DNA of 53,263 nucleotides from Rhodobacteraceae bacterium F11138. Lineage in GTDB: Bacteria > Pseudomonadota > Alphaproteobacteria > Rhodobacterales > Rhodobacteraceae. A program made the position numbers and the translations under genes. The notes beneath the pieces are model-generated. The model had not been told where the DNA came from and searched no databases. It worked only from the letters and a program-made list of their open reading frames with translations. Positions 8,089 through 15,032 of this stretch are shown here, piece by piece. Positions within the stretch are counted from its first letter, which is position 1. Every line of letters starts with the position of its first letter. The DNA is taken from NCBI GenBank assembly GCA_016521575.1, contig JAEKDP010000016.1:1-53263 (forward strand). The letters are read 5' to 3'.

Positions 8089-9033
8089 TCACAAAGCGAC
8101 CGCGTCGCGCTGTTCGGACTTCTGATCGACGGGCAATTGTAGCGCCCCGGTCAGCTCCGCCACGCGGGCGATGTTCTTTCGTGTGCAATAGTCCGCGACC
8201 CAGTCGATGCTTTGTTCCATCGCGGCCGTGTGGACGAAATTCATGGTGCCGATTTGAACTGCAGCGGCACCTGCCAACATGTATTCGATGATGTCCTCAC
8301 CAGTCGAAATGCCGCCGCAACCGATGACGGGGATCTTCACCGCTTCCGCACATTGGTTGACCATTCGCAGGATCACCGGCTTTACTGCGGGGCCTGTCAG
8401 GCCGCCAACCACGTTGCCAAGTCGCGGCATCATGGTTTCCGCATTGATGGCCATCCCTAGGATTGCGTTCGCCGTGACGACCGCATCGGCGCCCGCATCT
8501 TCAACCGCGCGGGCAATTTCGGCGATATCACCCACGTTCGGCGTGAGTTTGGCCCAGACCGGCAGATGCGTATTGCCCTTCATTGCTTTGATGACTTCAG
8601 CCGCAGCAACCGGGTCCATTCCGAAAGCACGCCCATGCGCGCGCAGATTCGGGCATGAGATATTGGCCTCGATCGCCGCGATACGCGGATCGCTGATGTA
8701 TTTTGCGAGATTGCCAAAATCCTCGGCCGTATCGGCAGAGATGCTAGCAATCACGGGTGGACCGAACCGAGCAAAAAACGGCACTGTGTGGTTGAGAAGA
8801 TAGTCAGGACCCTTGCTGGGGATGCCAATCGAAAACAAGGTCGCATCGGTATACTCGACCACACGGGGCGGCTTTACGCCCTGTCGGATGTCCGGCGTAA
8901 TGGTTTTAAGCACGATAGCCCCGAGCTTCCCGAGATCAACCACATCGGCTATGCCTTCGGCGATAGAACCGGACGCAGGCATGATCGGGTTTGCCATGCG
9001 CACACCGCCAACGGTAACGGAAAGATCTACCAT
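8089..9033 (-). CDS. PyrD-like (class 1 dihydroorotate dehydrogenase family) flavoprotein
   Basis: A 314-residue FMN TIM-barrel protein of the class 1B DHOD / PreA type. Seen are NISCPN (124-129) with the active-site Cys127, Lys162 in WAKLTPN, TANAILGMAIN, and the phosphate-binding GCGGISTGEDIIEYMLAGA segment. The loop that in DHODs reads like IGLxNxG, whose Asn binds orotate, is IGIPSKG here, so orotate is unlikely to be the substrate. The start ATG 9033 overlaps the PyrK-like stop by 7 bp. Inside a Rieske oxygenase operon it may oxidise or reduce a ring double bond of a catabolic intermediate, for example re-aromatising a dihydro compound. That role is inference; the fold assignment is firm. 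Confidence 0.87.
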   Translation of the reverse strand: MVDLSVTVGGVRMANPIMPASGSIAEGIADVVDLGKLGAIVLKTITPDIRQGVKPPRVVEYTDATLFSIGIPSKGPDYLLNHTVPFFARFGPPVIASISADTAEDFGNLAKYISDPRIAAIEANISCPNLRAHGRAFGMDPVAAAEVIKAMKGNTHLPVWAKLTPNVGDIAEIARAVEDAGADAVVTANAILGMAINAETMMPRLGNVVGGLTGPAVKPVILRMVNQCAEAVKIPVIGCGGISTGEDIIEYMLAGAAAVQIGTMNFVHTAAMEQSIDWVADYCTRKNIARVAELTGALQLPVDQKSEQRDAVAL

Positions 9034-9872
9034 GTCGTCACCTCGTTGACCCCGAAAACCGGACCGTCGTAACAGACCCGTTTCATTTCTTCTTTTCCTT
9101 CGGCGTCGCGCACCGGAACCACGCAGGCAAAACACATGCCCAGTCCGCAGCCCATGAATGCTTCGACGGCGACCTGACCCGGAATGTTCCATTCGGAACA
9201 AAGCTCGCGTGTCAGGCTCAGTAGACGATTTGACCCACAGGTCGCCATGAAATCGATCGGCGTCTTCTCGTGGATGTCACGAAGGCGGTTCGTTACGTCC
9301 TGCGGCGATGAATTGCCAGCGACATCGTTCACCTCGATGACAGCTGCTCCAGCTGCCTCGAGTTCATCCCGGGACATAAGAAACTCTGGCGCGCGCGCTG
9401 AGAGGATTGCGGTGATCTTCGCACCGTTTACGGTAGCCATCCGCGCCAGGGGGGCGAGCGTTGCCAGCCCCACGCCGCGCGCGATCATGGCAACATGTCT
9501 GGTGCCTTCTGGAATGCTGAACCCGACACCCAGCGGGCCGGTCGCATTCAACTCATCCCCTGGTGCGAGCGACGCGAGAGCACAGGTGCCTTTCCCGGTT
9601 ACTTTGTACAGAAACCCGAGCTGGCCATTCTCGCGATCAATTCGATAGATGCTCATCGGGCGACGCAAGAATGGCTGTTCGGTCGCAGTTGCCGGACAAA
9701 GAAGGTGGAAAAACTGGCCTGCATAGGCCGAAAGCCCGGTCTCAGGTGCATTCACGACCATGAGCCGGTATTCGGAATTCATCGGTTCATTGGACGCCAC
9801 CAGGCATCGGTTTTCTGCGCGCGGGAAGCAACCTGACGGCCCCTCCACCTTGGCGGTGGCAGTCAAAGTCAT
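9027..9872 (-). CDS. PyrK-like FAD/[2Fe-2S] electron-transfer subunit
   Basis: A 281-residue ferredoxin-reductase-like protein of the PyrK family. FAD motif RPMSIY is at 71-76, an NAD-binding Rossmann segment with ARGVGLATLAPL near 132-143, and the PyrK-specific C-terminal cluster has Cys242, Cys247, Cys250 and Cys267 (CGLGMCFAC...C). In class 1B DHODs PyrK couples the FMN subunit to NAD+. Its tight coupling to the PyrD-like gene (7-bp overlap) predicts a PyrD2K2-like NAD-dependent complex. It overlaps the SnoaL-like gene by 4 bp upstream. Confidence 0.9.
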   Translation of the reverse strand: MTLTATAKVEGPSGCFPRAENRCLVASNEPMNSEYRLMVVNAPETGLSAYAGQFFHLLCPATATEQPFLRRPMSIYRIDRENGQLGFLYKVTGKGTCALASLAPGDELNATGPLGVGFSIPEGTRHVAMIARGVGLATLAPLARMATVNGAKITAILSARAPEFLMSRDELEAAGAAVIEVNDVAGNSSPQDVTNRLRDIHEKTPIDFMATCGSNRLLSLTRELCSEWNIPGQVAVEAFMGCGLGMCFACVVPVRDAEGKEEMKRVCYDGPVFGVNEVTTW

Positions 9873-10399
9873 GCTGCTTGTCCTTTCTTCGGTATTAGGC
9901 AGGTGACTGCGTTGCGACTGTCCGCGAGCTCGATCTCCTGCAACACTTCGAAATTCATCGAAGTGATGCGCCAGCCCTCCGAGGTGCGTCGGCAGATTTG
10001 CTCGACAACCCCGCTCAGAAGGACCACGCGTTCATCGGCTTGGGGACATCCTATTTCGATCAAGCGCCAGCGCACCTCTGCGGTATCGCCGTCAACGGCG
10101 ATTTCAGGACACACGTAGTGGTGTAACGCGTAGCTCCATGGGCTGGACTCGAAGAACTTTGCGATTGCTGCGCGGCCGGTCAACACGCCCCCGAACTGCC
10201 CGGCACTCCAGGCTGCATCTTCAGCGAAACAAGCGGCTTGTTCGGCAGCAGCTTGCGAGACCGCTTCGGGGTCCCGCAGGTTTAGATCCGGCGTGTATTT
10301 GGCATCCGCCGCCCGAGCATAGCGCTGCATGAGATCGCGAATTTCTTCGCGATGCTCAATGGCCGCGATTCGGCCAGATAGATCGGCCGCACCACTCAT
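9869..10399 (-). CDS. SnoaL/NTF2-fold protein, possible oxygenase partner
   Basis: A 176-residue protein with the SnoaL-like (NTF2) pattern: an N-terminal helix EHREEIRDLMQRYARAAD, a middle segment FGGVLTGRAAIAKFFES, then ALHHYVCPEIAVDGDTAEVRWRL. NTF2-fold proteins include small subunits of ring-hydroxylating oxygenases as well as dehydratases and isomerases. Length and its place in a Rieske operon would allow a beta-subunit role, but the sequence looks more like stand-alone SnoaL proteins. The start ATG 10399 overlaps the upstream cupin stop (ATGA). An upstream extension of the open frame lies within that cupin gene and is not used. Confidence 0.75.
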   Translation of the reverse strand: MSGAADLSGRIAAIEHREEIRDLMQRYARAADAKYTPDLNLRDPEAVSQAAAEQAACFAEDAAWSAGQFGGVLTGRAAIAKFFESSPWSYALHHYVCPEIAVDGDTAEVRWRLIEIGCPQADERVVLLSGVVEQICRRTSEGWRITSMNFEVLQEIELADSRNAVTCLIPKKGQAA

Positions 10400-10674
10400 T
10401 TCAGCGTGACTCGATAAAGCAGCGCGGGTGTCTCGAAATTCCACGAGCGCAGGCTGGAATTGGGGATCAGAACGCCCTGCCCTTTGGACAGATCGAACAC
10501 CTCGCCGTCGCACGTCAGCCGCCCATTTCCTTCAATGACCGCAACCAGCTCTTCGCCAGCCGTATGCGCCTCGATCGGGTCCGTGACCCAGCGCATGTCG
10601 ACGGCAAGTTCGTCGCCGGTCACATGAAAGGGCGTCTTGGCCATATTGGTCTGATAGGTTTCACATTCGCTCAT
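10396..10674 (-). CDS. Small cupin-domain protein
   Basis: A 92-residue single cupin barrel. Motif 1 is reduced to AHTAGEELVAVIEGNGRLTC and motif 2 is GQGVLIPNSSLRSW. Only one His (His37) is seen in the expected metal-binding set, with two Glu in AGEELVAVIEG, so metal binding and catalysis are uncertain. It overlaps the next cupin gene by 4 bp on each side (ATGA junctions). The pair of unlike cupins could form a heteromeric dioxygenase, isomerase or ligand-sensing protein. No specific function is recognised. Confidence 0.72.
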   Translation of the reverse strand: MSECETYQTNMAKTPFHVTGDELAVDMRWVTDPIEAHTAGEELVAVIEGNGRLTCDGEVFDLSKGQGVLIPNSSLRSWNFETPALLYRVTLK

Positions 10675-11084
10675 GGCTTGTCCCCCGTCGGGTAATAGAC
10701 TTTGGCCTCACCCGACTTGCCGTATTCGGCGCGTGGCGGCGTGACCACATTGAGACGTAGGCACATGCCAGCACCATCAAAGCGGTTGACCCCTGAATGA
10801 TAGCGGTCGGCGGGCATGATCATGACTACACCCTCCTCAAGTTCCACCGATCCTTCGGGCGCATCCACATCCACGCCCAGATTGACCGTACAGCCGCCGC
10901 GCAGCTGCAAAGTCGCTTCTTCACCATGGGCATGTGACTTGGCCGGGATGTCGCTGCCCTTCGCGGCACGGAAGTTCACCACCCCCACACTCAAGGCTTC
11001 ACCAACTACCGCCTGCATATAAAGCCCGTCCTCGACAACCTCGCGCAGATCGCTGTCAAAACTGAATACCTGACACTTTACCAT
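10671..11084 (-). CDS. Cupin-domain protein
   Basis: A 137-residue cupin. Metal-site residues fit the canonical pattern better than in its neighbour: KSHAHGEEATLQLRGG (two His and a Glu) in motif 1, and MIMPADRYHSGVNRFDG (a His) in motif 2. A dioxygenase, lactone or keto-enol isomerase, or sugar-type binding role would all fit. It is 7 bp downstream of the unknown 115-residue gene and overlaps the smaller cupin by 4 bp, so it is part of the same transcript as the Rieske oxygenase. Confidence 0.78.
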   Translation of the reverse strand: MVKCQVFSFDSDLREVVEDGLYMQAVVGEALSVGVVNFRAAKGSDIPAKSHAHGEEATLQLRGGCTVNLGVDVDAPEGSVELEEGVVMIMPADRYHSGVNRFDGAGMCLRLNVVTPPRAEYGKSGEAKVYYPTGDKP

Positions 11085-11091
11085 GCCAGCC

Positions 11092-11439
11092 TCACAGCGC
11101 CGGACGGAGCGGATGACGCTCCTCGGCTACGAAAAGTTTGGAATCGTAGCCGTGAACCACCTCGACTTCGGGGTCATAGCTTTCGATGGCAGGCGCCACC
11201 TCAGCCAAGGACATGAGCATATAGAAAAGATTCAGAGTCGGCTGATCCAAGTCACCTTCAGCCTGCTCTGCGTCGATATGCGCGCAGATCGCTTCGATAT
11301 GCGGCTCCAGTGCCGATGCGAAGGCCGAAATGTCCTCGAAGCTACTCGCCACTCGGCGCGCATTCCGTTCGGTTTCAGTGGCAAGGCACCATGTGCCCCA
11401 AACCGAAAGCTCTGCGAATTCACTGGGAAGCTCTGTCAT
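11092..11439 (-). CDS. Unknown 115-residue protein in Rieske oxygenase operon
   Basis: I do not recognise a family. The protein is acidic, mostly alpha-helical by appearance (SSFEDISAFASALEPHIEAICAHIDAEQAE), and ends with VEVVHGYDSKLFVAEERHP. No signal peptide, membrane span or metal motif is seen. It lies 11 bp downstream of the oxygenase alpha subunit and 7 bp upstream of the cupin, so it is certainly in the operon. Codon use resembles its neighbours. A specificity or assembly partner of the oxygenase is a guess from position only. Confidence 0.7.
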   Translation of the reverse strand: MTELPSEFAELSVWGTWCLATETERNARRVASSFEDISAFASALEPHIEAICAHIDAEQAEGDLDQPTLNLFYMLMSLAEVAPAIESYDPEVEVVHGYDSKLFVAEERHPLRPAL

Positions 11440-11450
11440 GTCTTGGATCC

Positions 11451-12746
11451 TTATTCCGCAGCATGCGCTGCCGCTTCGGCGGCGATGCCAGCTTCGACGA
11501 TTTTGTCGACAACCACGGCCTGATGACGCACCATCAATTCGAAGTCGTTGATCACCATTTCGGTTTTGGCGCCGGTATTGGCGGCTTCCTGCGTCATTTC
11601 CAGCGTGGCCAGGTCTTCCAGCAACACGTCACGCAATGTGACTTTCATGTATTCCTGATAGAAACGCCCCCCCGCGGTCTTCATTTCGGGGTAGTACACC
11701 CGGGCCTCAAACAGCGTCTTGTCGTGGGAAATCGGACGGAAATTATACGCCTGGAAATAGTTGGGGCGGCACGAAAGATAAAAGTCCGGAAAGACGACGT
11801 TGATATCGAAGGCCCAGTGCGGATGCTTGGTCCAGTTCAACGCCTCAGGCAGCGTCACCTCTGACAGATCAATCTTGGTGCCCCCTGCACCGGCGGCAAG
11901 TGCCTTGGCCGCGATCCGCTTGCCGATGTCGGCGCTACCCGAAACAGAACTTTGCGTCAGACCGCTGGTGGCGGCCTGCGGGTTGCCATAAACCGTGTTC
12001 GGATTCCCGGCAATCGACAAGCGGCGATGCACGTCGCCACACAAACCATCGATTGGGTGTAGCATTCCCTCCTCGTTCTTCTCGAGGGAATCTGCGATCG
12101 AGCGACCATGTAGATAGGCGACGTGATAGGTTTCCTGAAAGGCGTCGAGCGCGAACTTCCAGTTCGCATCGATCACCGTCGACCAACCATAGCACGCGGT
12201 GAATTTCTCGAAAGGATAGCCCTCAAGCCCGCCATACATTGGCTCCATGAATTCTGCCAATGTCTGCACCGGCTCAAGATCCATATTGATGAAAATGAAG
12301 CCCTGCCAAACATCGCACGAGACCTTGGCGAGACCGTGACAGGCCTTGTCAAATCCTTCCATGAAGGATCTTTCATCCGGCACACCCGAGAGCGAGCCAT
12401 CAAGATCATATGCCCAGCCGTGGAACCTACAGGCGAATTTGCGTGTCGTACCGTATGGCTGATAGGCAATCTTGTTCAGACGATGCGAGCAAACGTTGTG
12501 AAAGGCGTTGATTTCGCCCGAGCGATCTCGGGCGATGACGATCGAAGCATCGAGCGCCGCAATGTCACGCACCATGTAAGAGCCCTTTTTCGGCAGCTCT
12601 TCCACGCGACCGATGTGGAGCCACGTTTTCTTGAATAGGTGCTTTTTCTCAGCTTCCCAATACGCAGGGTCGATGTAGGGGCCGACGGGCAAGTTGCCCG
12701 TCCCCAATTCGGGGTAGCGATCGTGAAGCCTTGCCTTTTCTGTCAT
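11451..12746 (-). CDS. Rieske non-heme iron oxygenase, alpha subunit
   Basis: A 431-residue ring-hydroxylating oxygenase large subunit. The N-terminal Rieske domain has Cys86-x-His88 (CSHR) and Cys106-x2-His109 (CRFHGW). The catalytic domain has ETYHVAYLH, giving iron ligands His208 and His213, with Glu205 in the bridging position and Asp379 in LLEDLATLE as the third ligand. The start has AGGAGG five bases upstream. It is the first gene of the long minus-strand operon, and a 21-bp palindrome lies 16 bp upstream of its start. It needs the ferredoxin at 7753 and the reductase at 13749, so the system looks three-component. Substrate unknown; benzoate-, phthalate- or heterocycle-type acids are plausible. 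Confidence 0.95.
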   Translation of the reverse strand: MTEKARLHDRYPELGTGNLPVGPYIDPAYWEAEKKHLFKKTWLHIGRVEELPKKGSYMVRDIAALDASIVIARDRSGEINAFHNVCSHRLNKIAYQPYGTTRKFACRFHGWAYDLDGSLSGVPDERSFMEGFDKACHGLAKVSCDVWQGFIFINMDLEPVQTLAEFMEPMYGGLEGYPFEKFTACYGWSTVIDANWKFALDAFQETYHVAYLHGRSIADSLEKNEEGMLHPIDGLCGDVHRRLSIAGNPNTVYGNPQAATSGLTQSSVSGSADIGKRIAAKALAAGAGGTKIDLSEVTLPEALNWTKHPHWAFDINVVFPDFYLSCRPNYFQAYNFRPISHDKTLFEARVYYPEMKTAGGRFYQEYMKVTLRDVLLEDLATLEMTQEAANTGAKTEMVINDFELMVRHQAVVVDKIVEAGIAAEAAAHAAE

Positions 12747-12761
12747 CTTGACCTCCTGATT

Positions 12762-12782
12762 TAACGTATACCGTATACGTTA
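12762..12782. promoter_or_regulatory. GntR operator palindrome, site 1 (oxygenase operon)
   Basis: A perfect 10+1+10 palindrome whose core reads CGTATACCGTATACG. It sits 16 bp upstream of the Rieske oxygenase start and about 140 bp upstream of the divergent GntR gene. The same core occurs at 13695-13721 and 23341-23359 and nowhere else I could find. Odd-length palindromes of this kind are typical for FadR/VanR-type GntR proteins. Its closeness to the start codon suggests repression of the oxygenase operon. Confidence 0.8.
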
Positions 12783-12814
12783 TTTTGAAACATGCAAGAC
12801 AAAATTTCCAGGTG

Positions 12815-12842
12815 TTGACCTGTGCGCGCGTAAGCCTAATAC
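12815..12842 (+). promoter_or_regulatory. Candidate sigma70 promoter of gntR
   Basis: TTGACC (12815-12820) and TAATAC (12837-12842) are separated by 16 bp and lie about 80 bp upstream of the GntR start. They are 33 bp to the right of operator site 1, so a repressor bound there would touch this promoter only indirectly. Assigned by eye. Confidence 0.4.
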
Positions 12843-12920
12843 CAATAGGGTGATGCTCGGCGCGCCGAAGATGCAGGCTAAATGATGCGGCGCAGCAAGC
12901 GCGTTTGAGAGGAAAACAGT

Positions 12921-13574
12921 ATGACGAAACCCATTGTCCGAGCCGTTGATCTACGCCAACAGGTCTACGAGAATCTGCGGCGACGCATTACCAGCGGCGA
13001 ATTTGATAAAAACACTCGCTTTTACGAACGAACCTTCGCTGACGAATTGGGCGTCTCAAGAACCCCTGTACGAGAGGCGCTGGCCATGCTTGAGCAGGAT
13101 GGCCTCTTGTCGCAGGCTGCACGCGGCTACCGCCTGCCCCGGATGTCGCGTCAGCAAGTGATTGATGTGACCGAGATCCGACTCCTGCTGGAGCCGCATG
13201 CGATCCGCTCTATGGTGCAGGAAACGCAGCCAGCGAAGCTGGCAAAGATCGCCGATGGTATCCGCAAGGAGGTAGAGGCCAGTCGCGACAGCGATGCCTA
13301 TATTGCAGCGCACGGCCGCATGCGCGAAGTCATTCTGAGTGAGGTAAAAAACCGCTCTCTCGTTGATGCGATCCAGCAATACGAGGATTCCATTCATTTC
13401 GTCCGAATCAGCACGCTCGGCCGACCGGACTGGCGGCGTCTATCCTCCGACGGGATGCTTGATCTCGCGGACGCGCTCGAAACCGGGGACTCCGATCGGG
13501 CGGCCGAACTGCAGTTTACGCTCCTCACCAAGGCACGGGATTCGTTCCTTGAGTTCAGCGAGTCTGAAACCTGA
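12921..13574 (+). CDS. GntR-family regulator (FCD domain)
   Basis: A 217-residue transcription factor. The N-terminal winged helix spans about residues 9-75 (LRQQVYENLRRRITSGEF ... ELGVSRTPVREALAMLEQDGLL), followed by the all-helical FCD ligand-binding domain (EIRLLLEPHAIRSMV ... His residues at HGRM and IHFVR). FCD regulators sense organic acids and often use a metal ion. A GAGAGGA ribosome site precedes ATG 12921. It is transcribed between two copies of the GTATACCGTATAC palindrome and is the natural candidate to bind all three. Derepression by a pathway acid is the expected mode (inference). Confidence 0.92.
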   Translation: MTKPIVRAVDLRQQVYENLRRRITSGEFDKNTRFYERTFADELGVSRTPVREALAMLEQDGLLSQAARGYRLPRMSRQQVIDVTEIRLLLEPHAIRSMVQETQPAKLAKIADGIRKEVEASRDSDAYIAAHGRMREVILSEVKNRSLVDAIQQYEDSIHFVRISTLGRPDWRRLSSDGMLDLADALETGDSDRAAELQFTLLTKARDSFLEFSESET

Positions 13575-13687
13575 TGGCGTGAGTGGAAACTGCTTGGGCT
13601 GCGCCGCGCAAGACCTCAGTTATCATTGAGTCGCCGAATCGAAAAATTCCAAGTATTTCAATACGTTTGCACGGGAATAGACGATCG

Positions 13688-13721
13688 TTGACAGAATTAA
13701 TGTATACCGTATACGTTAATT
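13688..13721 (+). promoter_or_regulatory. Promoter with overlapping GntR operator, site 2
   Basis: The palindrome (13695-13721) has 13-base arms around a single C with one mismatch; its core is GTATACCGTATAC. A consensus -35 TTGACA occupies 13688-13693, and TATACG at 13710-13715 (16-bp spacer) can serve as -10. The operator therefore covers the spacer and -10 of the promoter for the ferredoxin reductase and dctP genes, which fits repression. The reductase start is 27 bp downstream. Confidence 0.78.
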
Positions 13722-13748
13722 AAAGTGTAACGAATCGGAGACCGCCCC

Positions 13749-14966
13749 ATGGTCCACGTACAGCGCCCGATCTTGATTGTTGGGGCCGGACAGGCCGGAG
13801 CGCGCAGCCTTCGCGCATTGATCGACGAGGGCGTCACCGCACCCATTATCCTTGCTGGAGACGAGCCGCACGAACCTTATGATCGCCCGCCGCTCAGCAA
13901 GGATTTGCTGAAAGCCTTCAACCCGAAGAATGCCGACCCGCTATGCCCGGCAGAAGTGCTGGCGGCCCCGAATGTCGAGATAAAACTAGGCGACCCGGTC
14001 ACCGCAATTGATTACGAAGCTCGTGTCGCGACCACCGCGGCGGGCGAAACCATTGACTTCGGTTCTCTGATAATCGCCACAGGTGGCCGATCACGGGCAC
14101 TCCCCGTGCCGGGTGGAGATCTATGCATCGGACTACGCAACATGGACGATTGCGCGCGCTTGTCGCAGGAACTCGACACAGCCAAACGTATCGTGGTCAT
14201 CGGCGGGGGCGTCATCGGGTTGGAAGTGGCCGACGCGGCCCGGGCGCGTGGTATCGACGTCACCGTTCTCGAAGCCGGGCCGCGTGTCATGGGGCGCATT
14301 CTGCCGCCGACTGCATCGCACTGGCTGGCCAAGCGCCACCAGGCAAACGGCACCGATATTCGAACCGGTATTACCGTGAACAGAATCGACAAGATCGACG
14401 CCCACTATGCGGTTGAAACTGATCAGGGACTCTTCGAAGCCGACATTGTCCTTGCGGCAATTGGCATGACGCCAAATACCGAAATCGCCCCAACAGACGC
14501 GCTTGGTCCCGGAGGTGGCATCCTGACTGATACCAGCGGCAGGATTGCTGGATACGACAACCTGTATGCAGCAGGAGATGTAGCCGAAAGTTTCAATCCG
14601 CATTTTGGCGCGCATCTGCGACTTGAGACCTGGCGCAACGCAGATCGTCAGCCACAGGCCATCGCGCGCACTATCGCGGGCAATCCAGCAGAATATGCCG
14701 AAATTCCATGGATGTGGACGGACCAATTGGGTCACAATCTTCAAGTCGTCGGTTTTTGGACCGACACCAGCGAAGAAGTGCCCCGTGGCGTGCCCGGAGA
14801 ACACGGTTCCAGCCTGTTCTGGACTTGCGACGGCGTGATCAAAGGCGGCGTGCTGTTTGACAACGGGCGCGATCGACGTTTCCTCGAAACGCTCGTGCAG
14901 AATAAGGCCGTTGTGCCCACAGAAAGCCTGGCAGATCCCGAGCTTCGCCTGAAAAAGCTTGCCTGA
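13749..14966 (+). CDS. FAD-dependent ferredoxin reductase of the oxygenase system
   Basis: A 405-residue NADH:ferredoxin reductase of the BenC-independent, glutathione-reductase-fold type (BphA4/ThcD-like). GAGQAGARS (12-20) binds FAD, YDRPPLSK is the diagnostic segment, VVIGGGVIGLEVAD binds NAD, and YAAGDVAE closes the FAD site. A reductase C-terminal domain follows (WSWT-like segment PWMWTDQLGHNLQVVG). It should reduce the Rieske ferredoxin at 7753. It is preceded by operator site 2 and followed after 66 bp by dctP, on the plus strand. Confidence 0.93.
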   Translation: MVHVQRPILIVGAGQAGARSLRALIDEGVTAPIILAGDEPHEPYDRPPLSKDLLKAFNPKNADPLCPAEVLAAPNVEIKLGDPVTAIDYEARVATTAAGETIDFGSLIIATGGRSRALPVPGGDLCIGLRNMDDCARLSQELDTAKRIVVIGGGVIGLEVADAARARGIDVTVLEAGPRVMGRILPPTASHWLAKRHQANGTDIRTGITVNRIDKIDAHYAVETDQGLFEADIVLAAIGMTPNTEIAPTDALGPGGGILTDTSGRIAGYDNLYAAGDVAESFNPHFGAHLRLETWRNADRQPQAIARTIAGNPAEYAEIPWMWTDQLGHNLQVVGFWTDTSEEVPRGVPGEHGSSLFWTCDGVIKGGVLFDNGRDRRFLETLVQNKAVVPTESLADPELRLKKLA

Positions 14967-15032
14967 TCAAGAAGCAACGAACTGAACCTTGGCCAAAATT
15001 CGGCCCAGAAATTACCAACAGGAGCAAAAACG

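Noticed and set aside
8089-9872. PyrD/PyrK as pyrimidine biosynthesis genes
   Set aside because: Operon context is catabolic and the orotate-binding loop is altered; kept only as a family assignment.
12762-12782. Palindrome as a transcription terminator
   Set aside because: AT-rich, no T-run, lies upstream of start codons, and recurs at two other promoters; an operator fits better.
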